The notes beneath the pieces were generated by a model. It had not been told where the DNA came from, did not search any database, and saw nothing but the letters and a program-made list of their open reading frames with translations. Source: JBBINE01 sp037444025 (lineage in GTDB: Bacteria > Patescibacteriota > Minisyncoccia > UBA6257 > HR35). Taken from it: DNA of 10,023 nt. Position numbers and translations under genes: made by a program. Position 1 is the first letter of the stretch, and each line of letters starts with the position of its first letter. Location: positions 1-10,023 of the forward strand of contig JBBINE010000020.1 in NCBI GenBank assembly GCA_037444025.1. Reading direction: 5' to 3'. Shown here piece after piece: positions 1-5,533 of the stretch.

Positions 1-4
1 TATT

Positions 5-9
5 CTCCT
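5..9 (-). promoter_or_regulatory. Shine-Dalgarno of a leftward gene starting just outside the window
   Basis: On the minus strand the sequence reads AGGAG followed by AATA to the window edge, so an initiation codon 5 to 9 bases away would lie just off the left end. No coding sequence of that gene is visible. Given the DnaA-box-like cluster behind it, dnaA is the natural guess, but that is inference. An alternative is an ATG at 15-17 (minus) reading Met-Leu-Ile-Gly-Glu off the edge. Confidence 0.4.
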
Positions 10-44
10 ATAAGCATTCTTTACTTATTTGATAAAAATTCAAT

Positions 45-73
45 ATTTTAATGTGTTTTTTAGTTTTCCACAA
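45..73 (-). promoter_or_regulatory. Candidate leftward sigma-70 promoter overlapping DnaA-box-like sites
   Basis: Minus strand TTGTGG (68-73) and TAAAAT (45-50) are separated by 17 bases. The -35 element lies inside the DnaA-box-like 9-mers at 64-72 and 73-81, which is how an autoregulated dnaA promoter would look. The motif is imperfect in an AT-rich background, so chance matches are possible. Confidence 0.35.
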
Positions 74-123
74 TTTCCACATATTTTACACATATTACCA
101 TTTTTTACCACATTAATTACACT
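64..123. other. Cluster of DnaA-box-like 9-mers; candidate oriC or DnaA-regulated region
   Basis: Four same-orientation 9-mers resemble the DnaA box (TTATCCACA; relaxed TTWTNCACA): TTTTCCACA at 64-72, ATTTCCACA at 73-81, TTTTACACA at 84-92 and TTTACCACA at 104-112, with a weaker AATTACACT at 115-123. The first and third fit the relaxed consensus exactly. AT-rich sequence lies on both sides, and no gene lies between 1 and 300. The rest of this stretch (124-245) shows no further structure that I can support. A caveat for an origin is that the genes to the right are all on the minus strand, head-on to a fork leaving here. Confidence 0.4.
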
Positions 124-245
124 TTAACCTATTTTTTCTTTAATAAAAAAAATAATAGCCTTCAAAAAAGTTTGATCTTATCTTCGATTTTTATTTTTTT
201 TAACATTTTTTCAACAGATTGAATTGAAAAAGTTATTTTTATCTC

Positions 246-286
246 AAAATAAAAAGAGGCCTCGCTTTGAAAAACGAGGCCTCTTT
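246..286 (-). terminator. Strong intrinsic terminator ending the small leftward unit
   Basis: A perfect 12-bp inverted repeat (253-264 with 275-286, arm AAAGAGGCCTCG) encloses a 10-base loop. On the minus strand it is followed by a T-rich tract (TTTTTATTTT overlapping the stem end), which is the normal direction for a terminator. It is one of the few GC-rich patches in the region. The plus-strand side (TTTGTTAAAA) is a poorer tract, so termination is mainly leftward. Confidence 0.8.
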
Positions 287-300
287 GTTAAAAGGGTTTT

Positions 301-342
301 TTATTTCTTTCCACCCTTTTTACTCTTTTTCTTGCTAGCCAT
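301..342 (-). CDS. Candidate 13-residue lysine-rich peptide
   Basis: The ORF runs ATG to TAA and encodes MASKKKSKKGGKK: seven lysines and two glycines in 13 residues, with Ala and Ser near the start. It lies between a terminator-like hairpin upstream (365-390) and a strong terminator downstream (246-286), in a unit with its own near-consensus promoter (458-486), so the stretch is very probably transcribed. A purine-rich AAGAG directly abuts the ATG, which is too close for a standard ribosome binding site; that is the main argument against translation. The codons (GCT AGC AAG, GGT GGA) are less AT-rich than the surroundings. I do not recognise a family. A nucleic-acid-binding basic tail peptide, or simply part of a small RNA, are both possible. 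Confidence 0.35.
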   Translation of the reverse strand: MASKKKSKKGGKK

Positions 343-364
343 CTCTTAGATAAAAATTTTTTTT

Positions 365-390
365 AAAAAGAGGGCCGACCAATCCCTCTT
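365..390 (-). terminator. Terminator-like hairpin after murB / attenuator of the small unit
   Basis: Arms 368-374 and 384-390 form a 7-bp stem (minus strand AAGAGGG and CCCTCTT) with a 9-base loop, and the minus strand continues as TTTTT. It would end murB transcripts. It also lies downstream of the promoter at 458-486, so RNA from that promoter must pass it to reach the small ORF. Confidence 0.6.
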
Positions 391-457
391 AGTTAACTTT
401 TTAGATTGCTTTTATTTTTTATTCTTCTTATTTTTAATTTTTACTTTTTATAAAATA

Positions 458-486
458 ATTCTAGCAGAAAAATTTTTCATTGTCAA
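458..486 (-). promoter_or_regulatory. Near-consensus sigma-70 promoter directly behind murB
   Basis: The minus strand has TTGACA (481-486), a 17-base spacer and TAGAAT (458-463), with TG one base before the -10 (TGC-TAGAAT, extended -10). The -35 matches the consensus perfectly. The start of transcription would be near 451. It lies wholly after the murB stop and points away from it, so it serves the small unit at 246-451. Confidence 0.75.
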
Positions 487-488
487 TA

Positions 489-1448
489 TTATTTATCAAC
501 AATTTTAATTTCTCTTTCAATTTTTATTTGAAACTTATCTTCAATTCTTTTTTCAACATATTCAATTAAACTTAAAACATCATTAAAGGTAGCTCTTCCT
601 AAATTGATAATAAAGTTACTATGTTTTTTTGATATTTCTGCTTCACCAATTCTTTTACCACTAAGTCCAGCTTCAGCAATTAAAAAAGCAACTGGTATTA
701 TAGGAAAAGGATCTGTCTTTAATTTATTTTTTTCTAAAACTAAATCTTGTAAGAACTTAGGAGCTTGAACAAAAGGATAATTTTTAAAAACACTGCCGGC
801 ATTAGGAAATTCTAAAGGATGTTTTTCTTTTCTATAATTAATTTTTTCTTCTGCTCTCTTTTTAAGATCTTGAGAGTTAAATCCCGTGTTAAAAACAAAT
901 GTTCCTGAAATAATAAGCCACTCTGGATTTTTTTTAAAAAATGAATTTCTATATTCTAGTTGGCATTCTTCTTTACTAAAAATTTTTCTTTTATTTTCTT
1001 TTAAATTAACAGCTTCTACTTTAGTAAGTAAATTTTTTAATTCTCCGCCAAAACAACCAACTCCCCCTTCAATTCCTCCTCCAACAGTTCCTGGAAGTCC
1101 TCCAGCCCATTCTAATCCTTGATAGCCTTTACTAATAGCAAAATCTAATAATTCACTGACTAAAATACCACTTCCTACTTCAAGTAAGCCGTTTTCAATT
1201 TCTTTAATAAACCTAAAATTAGGTTTTAACACTATGCCATTAAAATCATTAATTAAAATATTGGTTCCCCCACCCAAAATAAAAATATCTTCTTTCACCT
1301 TTAGATTTAAAAATCTTTTTAGATCTATAAAATTTCCAAGTTGAATAAAATACTTAGCTTTACCACCTATTTTGAAACTGGTAAGGGAACTAAGATTTTT
1401 GTTTTTTATAATTTTCATAAAAATATTGTCTAATCGATTATTAAGCAC
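489..1448 (-). CDS. murB: UDP-N-acetylenolpyruvoylglucosamine reductase MurB
   Basis: This FAD- and NADPH-dependent cytoplasmic enzyme reduces UDP-GlcNAc-enolpyruvate to UDP-MurNAc, the second committed step of peptidoglycan precursor synthesis. Of 319 residues, the N-terminal FAD-binding part has TSFKIGGKAKYF (23-34), GGGTNILIND (59-68) and GLPGTVGG (117-124). The substrate domain has YRNSFF (166-171), AGSVFKN (217-223) with the proton-donating Ser219, GLSGKRIGEAEISKKHSNFIIN (261-282) and a C-terminal catalytic Glu near 313. The length fits the short type without the Tyr-loop insertion. The usual MNAGAYG after GTVGG is replaced by a glycine-rich EGGVGCFGG. The start used is GTG; an ATG ten codons in (at 1418) is equally plausible, and neither has a clear Shine-Dalgarno. 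It is the last gene of the leftward series, 33 bases after the ATP-cone gene. Confidence 0.95.
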   Translation of the reverse strand: MLNNRLDNIFMKIIKNKNLSSLTSFKIGGKAKYFIQLGNFIDLKRFLNLKVKEDIFILGGGTNILINDFNGIVLKPNFRFIKEIENGLLEVGSGILVSELLDFAISKGYQGLEWAGGLPGTVGGGIEGGVGCFGGELKNLLTKVEAVNLKENKRKIFSKEECQLEYRNSFFKKNPEWLIISGTFVFNTGFNSQDLKKRAEEKINYRKEKHPLEFPNAGSVFKNYPFVQAPKFLQDLVLEKNKLKTDPFPIIPVAFLIAEAGLSGKRIGEAEISKKHSNFIINLGRATFNDVLSLIEYVEKRIEDKFQIKIEREIKIVDK

Positions 1449-1481
1449 AATAAAATTGCTTTGTAATTTAATAATACTTTA

Positions 1482-1769
1482 TCAATCTTCCCTCTTTTTA
1501 ACCTCTTGATCATATTTTTTCCATGCTTCAAAAACTTCAGGATAACTTTCCATCAATTTATTTAAAATCAATGTCCTCATTGATTTAGTATCTACTGTCT
1601 CGAAATTTTCCAATTGTTCTAAAACATAAGAACTAATTTCTTCTTTAACTTGAAAAATTTTATCCTCGGAATAACCTGCTTGTTGACAAGATTTTTCTAA
1701 AGAATTTTTTATTTTCTCTATTTGAAATTCTTCTAATTGACCGTTTCTTTTTTGAACTCTTTTTATCAT
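1482..1769 (-). CDS. Stand-alone ATP-cone domain protein
   Basis: The protein of 95 residues consists almost entirely of an ATP-cone: VQKRNGQLEEFQIEKIKNSL (5-24) is the typical opening (K-R-x-G-x-x-x-x-F-x-x-x-K-I), followed by helices and a closing EVFEAWKKYDQEV segment like the family's VAxAYxxYR. ATP-cones bind ATP or dATP and regulate ribonucleotide reductases, or, with a zinc ribbon, form the repressor NrdR. No zinc-ribbon cysteines are present (a single Cys, near 29) and there is no reductase domain, so this is not NrdR proper. Its partner is unknown. It sits between the c-di-AMP cyclase gene (105 bases upstream) and murB. There is no clear Shine-Dalgarno before the ATG. The domain assignment is firm; the role as an allosteric or regulatory subunit is inference. 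Confidence 0.8.
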   Translation of the reverse strand: MIKRVQKRNGQLEEFQIEKIKNSLEKSCQQAGYSEDKIFQVKEEISSYVLEQLENFETVDTKSMRTLILNKLMESYPEVFEAWKKYDQEVKKRED

Positions 1770-1874
1770 TTTGATAAATTAAACTAAATAGGCGACTCAA
1801 TAATTAATTTACAATTTATATTTTAATCGAAAGATATAAAATAACGAAATTGATTAAAGGAATGAAAATTAGTT

Positions 1875-3143
1875 TTAATTTTTGTTTTTCTGACTGCTAT
1901 TTATTTTCTCATTTTCTTTAATCTGTTGAGTAGTGGTTTCCATAATTATCTTCTCTGTCTTTATCATTATTTTCTTAGGAGAAATATCCACCAATTCTAA
2001 ATTTTGAGAAAAACTAATATCTTTTTCAGAAATTTTATAAAAATATGTTTTTGCTTCTCGATAATCCTTTAAATCAATTTTAATTTTTATATTTCCTGAT
2101 GATAACATATCAAAATCCCTTTTTCTCCCCATAAAAGTTAAAATTACCTCTTTTGGTTTTATCTCCTCTATCTTCAAATCATTGCTTAAATTAATAAATT
2201 CTAACTGAGAGGTAAAAGTTTTCTGAATAAAACCTAAAGAAGGTAAAGAAATATAAAACCACATAATAAAAGATATAGCTAAAGAAATTATTCCTATAAA
2301 TATATTAGACTTGATTACTGCTAATTTGTTTGCTTTCGTTTTGTTTTCGGTCTTTTTATAAAAATCATCTAATATCGATTCTATTTCTGTTATATTTTCA
2401 ACAATCTTGATATTTCCATTATGAGCTACTGACATTGTACCTCTTTCTTCGGAAACAATAATACTGAGACAATCAGTTTTTTCAGTAATACCTAAACCTG
2501 CTCGATGTCTAGTACCACCTCTTAGTTCAGAAGGATAATTTTCGCTTAGAGGTAAAGTAACCTTAGCTTCTCTTATTTTATTATTTCTAATAATGATAGC
2601 CCCATCGTGTAAAGGTGAAGAAGTATTAAAAATAAAAGTAATTATTGCTGGTGAAATTTCTGAATTTAATTCGATTGAATCTTTAATATAATTCTCTAAC
2701 TTTTCTTCACCCTCAAAAATAATTAAAGCCCCTGTTTGAGTATTTTTAAGAATTTCAATACTTTGAACAATCTTTTTTAAATTTTCCTCTGTTAATTTTC
2801 TTCTCTTTTTAAGTTTAAAATTAGTAGCCAAGAAAAAAAGTCTTTTGATTTCATCCTGAAAAACAACAACTAAAAATATAAGAAAGACACTTAAAAAATT
2901 ATTAATTATCTTATAAGATAAAATGAATCCTAACCAATAAGACAAAAAATATATCACAAACAACAAAGCCGTTACAATTATCAAAGACAGATATCTTATT
3001 CTTTTTAGAAACAGAAGAAAAAAGTAAATTATAAGGAAAACAATTAAAATGTCTATAATATCTAAAAGTTTAATATTTCTAACAACGATCTTAAAATTTT
3101 CTAAATTTAAGTACTCAATAAATTCAAAAAAATTTAATATCAT
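1875..3143 (-). CDS. cdaA: Diadenylate cyclase (CdaA type) fused to a YbbR/CdaR-like domain
   Basis: The protein makes cyclic di-AMP from two ATP at the membrane. Of 422 residues, three membrane helices (about 28-48, 53-75 and 79-97) precede a DAC domain (about 105-255) with both signature motifs: DGA at 180-182 in SSPLHDGAIII, and GTRHR at 210-214 followed by AGLGITE; IIVSEERGTMSVAHNG (228-243) closes the domain. This matches the CdaA architecture. After a charged linker a fourth helix (about 281-299) leads into a roughly 95-residue C-terminal region (EFINLSNDLKIEEIKPKEVILTF and on) resembling one YbbR repeat, the domain of the separate cyclase regulator CdaR in Firmicutes; it should face the outside. 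The tail is polar (QQIKENEKINSSQKNKN). The start ATG lies one base after the DHH phosphoesterase stop, so the two are translationally coupled. The cyclase call is firm; the YbbR call is moderately firm. Confidence 0.92.
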   Translation of the reverse strand: MILNFFEFIEYLNLENFKIVVRNIKLLDIIDILIVFLIIYFFLLFLKRIRYLSLIIVTALLFVIYFLSYWLGFILSYKIINNFLSVFLIFLVVVFQDEIKRLFFLATNFKLKKRRKLTEENLKKIVQSIEILKNTQTGALIIFEGEEKLENYIKDSIELNSEISPAIITFIFNTSSPLHDGAIIIRNNKIREAKVTLPLSENYPSELRGGTRHRAGLGITEKTDCLSIIVSEERGTMSVAHNGNIKIVENITEIESILDDFYKKTENKTKANKLAVIKSNIFIGIISLAISFIMWFYISLPSLGFIQKTFTSQLEFINLSNDLKIEEIKPKEVILTFMGRKRDFDMLSSGNIKIKIDLKDYREAKTYFYKISEKDISFSQNLELVDISPKKIMIKTEKIIMETTTQQIKENEKINSSQKNKN

Positions 3144-3144
3144 A

Positions 3145-4098
3145 TTAACTTAAACTTAATTTTAATAAGTAATCCTTAATTATTTTAAGACAAAAATCAA
3201 TTGCTAATTCAGTTCTCATTTTTAAAAATCCTCCAGCTGCATTTTTATGTCCTCCACCATTAAAATATTCTTTAGCTAAATAACCTACATCAATTTCTCC
3301 TTTTGATCTCAGGCTTAATTTAATTCCATCTTCTCTTTCTTGAAAAAGAATAACTACTTTGACATCTTTGGTTGCTTGATTTAATGTATTGGTTAAAGAT
3401 TCAATTCTATTTCCCGTATCAGTAACTAAAACCCATAAAATACCTTCGTCGAAAACAGCTTGACTCATAATTGTTATCTCTCTTTTAAAATCTTCCCAAT
3501 TTTTTTTAAGTAAGGTATCAACAATAAAAGAATAATCTCCTCCTTTTTTTATTAAATCGGTTACTATATCAAAAACAACCGCTAATTGATGAGAATTCAT
3601 TTCCACGGTTAAAATCAAAGTATCTCCTAAAATCCCAAATAATAATAAAGTAGACAAATAATGATCAATATTGATTTTTAATTCCTTGGCTATTAAATAA
3701 ACAATTTCTGCCGTGGAAGATGAATTTAAAACCAAATTTAAATTAGCTTCTCTTTGGTTGGTAGCATGATGATCAATTATTATGGTAATTTTATCTTTAG
3801 CGTAATTATAGAATTTATCACCTGTTCTAGCAAGTCTATCACAATCCAAAATAATAACGTTATTAAAGTCTATGTTTAACTCTCTGATAATTTTTACCCC
3901 AGAAAAAGCAAATTTATATTTTTCTAGTACTTCTTCTTCTAAGTAAATGGCAAAGTTTTTATTTAGTTTTTCTAAAATTTTACCCATAGAAACTAAACTA
4001 AATAAAGCATCGGGATCATAATTGAGATGGGTTGCCAAAATAAAATTATTACTATCTTTAATGTATTCAATAACTTTCAAAAAATCTTGCTCAACCAT
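3145..4098 (-). CDS. DHH/DHHA1 phosphoesterase (NrnA/DhhP type), likely c-di-AMP or pApA hydrolase
   Basis: All metal-binding motifs of the DHH superfamily are intact in 317 residues: H24-x3-D28-x-D30 (THLNYDPDAL), D85 in VIILDCDRLARTG, DHH at 109-111, D159 in GILGDT, and the DHHA1 substrate-binding GGGHKNAAGG at 281-290. No membrane, PAS or GGDEF part precedes them, so it is the short soluble form (NrnA, DhhP) rather than GdpP. Family members cleave c-di-AMP, pApA, pAp or short RNA. Lying one base upstream of the diadenylate cyclase, it most likely lowers c-di-AMP or removes its breakdown product; substrate choice cannot be read from sequence alone. Its ATG overlaps the end of the DUF763 gene by 8 bases (ATGGTTGA), which indicates coupling. 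Confidence 0.9.
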   Translation of the reverse strand: MVEQDFLKVIEYIKDSNNFILATHLNYDPDALFSLVSMGKILEKLNKNFAIYLEEEVLEKYKFAFSGVKIIRELNIDFNNVIILDCDRLARTGDKFYNYAKDKITIIIDHHATNQREANLNLVLNSSSTAEIVYLIAKELKINIDHYLSTLLLFGILGDTLILTVEMNSHQLAVVFDIVTDLIKKGGDYSFIVDTLLKKNWEDFKREITIMSQAVFDEGILWVLVTDTGNRIESLTNTLNQATKDVKVVILFQEREDGIKLSLRSKGEIDVGYLAKEYFNGGGHKNAAGGFLKMRTELAIDFCLKIIKDYLLKLSLS

Positions 4099-5299
4099 TG
4101 ATAAATATTTTTTTTCTTTTTAACATTAATAATGCTTTATTAAAAATTTTAATTGTTTGATCGTACGTTTCTCTGTCAACTGGATAAGGTGTTCCATCTT
4201 TTCCACCGTGAGCAAAAGTATATCTCGCCGGATCTTCAAAAGAAGGTTTAGCACCATAAATAACTTCAGAAGCTAAAGATAAAGCTCTAATAGTTTTAGG
4301 ACCTACTCCTTCAACTGATAAAAGATCAATAATTGTTTGGGGTTCCAAAGATTTTGCTTTTTCTAAACTTTTTTTTATTCTTTTAATATCAAATCTTTCT
4401 TCTACTACTGGATGCCAGTGAAACTCAGTATTTGGCATAAAAAGTGATTTCTGTGATCTTGTTAAAATTTTATTAATTTCCTTTATTAAATTACTCTCTT
4501 CATTTAAAAATTTTACAATCCCTTCTTTATTTCTTCTACTTTCTTTAGAGGTTAAATTTAAAACTTTCTTTAAAATTACCTCAGAAGCAATTCCAGAATG
4601 AGGTTCTTCACTTAAATCTTTGTATAAGTCAGAATGTTGCCCAGTATGTGCCTCAACCTCGTTAGTTCCCTTACCAACGTGATGGTAAACAGAAGACTCA
4701 AGATCTGTTTTCTCACTAAAAGAAAAAGCGTCGATGCTGGTAGGCACACTAGTAAAATTACTAATCTCAGCTCGCTTACCTCCCCAATGATATCTTCTCG
4801 CTAATCCTAAATTTGTATTCATTCCTTGCTGAACTACTGCCCAATTTCCTTTGTAAGTAATGATAAAAGAATGATGATATAAATTAAATCCGTCTTGAAT
4901 TAAAGAATTATCAATTTTAGCAATTAATTTTGAAAGAATAGCATATTTGTCTCCGTCAATTCCTAGTTTTTCTCCCAAAAATAAAAGTTCATCTGGCGTT
5001 TTTCTTGATGTTTTTCCTTTGCCTCCGGCAATATAAATTCCCAAATTTCTTTCTTGAAAAGATTCCTTAAGGGCTGCAGTCAAAACAACTGTTAATCCAG
5101 AAGAATTCCAATCAAAAGCAAGAAGAGAGCCAAATGTTTGAAACCAAACGGGGTGAGAAAGTCTTCTTAAAAATTCTTCCATTCCAAATTCCTCTATAAT
5201 CATTTCAGCCATTAAACCTCCTAAAGTTTTAATTCTTTCATATAACCATTTAGGACATTTCCCGTAATCTAAAGTAACGGTAGTTATTCCTGTTTTCAT
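4091..5299 (-). CDS. DUF763 family protein with C-terminal helix-hairpin-helix
   Basis: The protein of 402 residues has the recognisable DUF763 signatures: MKTGITTVTLDYGKCPKWLYERIKTLGG at the N-terminus, HPVWFQTFGSLLAFDWNSSGLT (about 49-70), IAGGKGKTSRKTPDELL, QDGFNLYHHSFI, WAVVQQGMN and ARRYHWGG, followed by EEPHSGIAS. Near residue 330 IIDLLSVEGVGPKTIRALSLASEVIYG is a helix-hairpin-helix, which usually binds DNA backbone. The family is best known from archaea and some bacteria; I know of no established biochemical function. The conserved His, Asp and Trp clusters would suit a nucleic-acid-processing role, but that is inference. It follows tRNA-Tyr by 44 bases without its own obvious promoter or Shine-Dalgarno, and it overlaps the DHH gene, so it is the first protein gene of the c-di-AMP series. 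The TGA stop fits the standard code. Confidence 0.88.
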   Translation of the reverse strand: MKTGITTVTLDYGKCPKWLYERIKTLGGLMAEMIIEEFGMEEFLRRLSHPVWFQTFGSLLAFDWNSSGLTVVLTAALKESFQERNLGIYIAGGKGKTSRKTPDELLFLGEKLGIDGDKYAILSKLIAKIDNSLIQDGFNLYHHSFIITYKGNWAVVQQGMNTNLGLARRYHWGGKRAEISNFTSVPTSIDAFSFSEKTDLESSVYHHVGKGTNEVEAHTGQHSDLYKDLSEEPHSGIASEVILKKVLNLTSKESRRNKEGIVKFLNEESNLIKEINKILTRSQKSLFMPNTEFHWHPVVEERFDIKRIKKSLEKAKSLEPQTIIDLLSVEGVGPKTIRALSLASEVIYGAKPSFEDPARYTFAHGGKDGTPYPVDRETYDQTIKIFNKALLMLKRKKIFING

Positions 5300-5343
5300 A
5301 AAAGATATATTTTAAATCAAATGTTACAGAGTAAAGAATTTTG

Positions 5344-5427
5344 TCCAGGGGGAGGGATTCGAACCCCCGCAGCCTCAAGGGCGCCTGGTCTACAGCCAGG
5401 TGCAATTGTCCACTCTGCCACCCCTGG
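5344..5427 (-). tRNA. tRNA-Tyr (anticodon GUA)
   Basis: The 84-nt cloverleaf has a 7-bp acceptor stem CCAGGGG/CCCCTGG, D-stem GCAG/TTGC, anticodon stem CCTGG/CCAGG with loop CTGTAGA (anticodon GTA, Tyr), a 15-base variable arm with stem GCC/GGC, T-stem GGGGG/CCCTC with loop TTCGAAT, and discriminator A. The long variable arm is the class II form of bacterial tRNA-Tyr. The 3' CCA is not encoded (CAA follows), so a CCA-adding enzyme is needed. The first pair is C1:G72, unlike the G1:C72 usual in bacterial tRNA-Tyr. It has its own strong promoter about 40 bases upstream. Confidence 0.97.
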
Positions 5428-5464
5428 AATTTAATAAATAATATTAATTTTTATATATCTTATA

Positions 5465-5493
5465 ATTATAGCATGAACCAAAAGTTATATCAA
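5465..5493 (-). promoter_or_regulatory. Strong sigma-70 promoter for tRNA-Tyr and the genes after it
   Basis: The minus strand reads TTGATA (5488-5493), 17 bases, then TATAAT (5465-5470) preceded by TGC, an extended -10. The -10 is perfect and the -35 has one mismatch. Transcription would start near 5458, about 30 bases before the mature tRNA. It is the only convincing promoter upstream of the DUF763, DHH, cyclase, ATP-cone and murB series, which may therefore be read through from the tRNA. Confidence 0.85.
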
Positions 5494-5533
5494 GGGGAGA
5501 GAAAAAGTATAATTTCTGTTTTATCGAAAATTT

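Noticed and set aside
886..1122. Plus-strand ORF of 78 codons opposite murB
   Set aside because: Proline-rich low-complexity translation opposite the glycine-rich part of murB; no ribosome binding site and no family resemblance.
1449..1475. Imperfect inverted repeat between the ATP-cone gene and murB
   Set aside because: Short AT-only stem with a mismatch and no T tract; expected by chance in this base composition.
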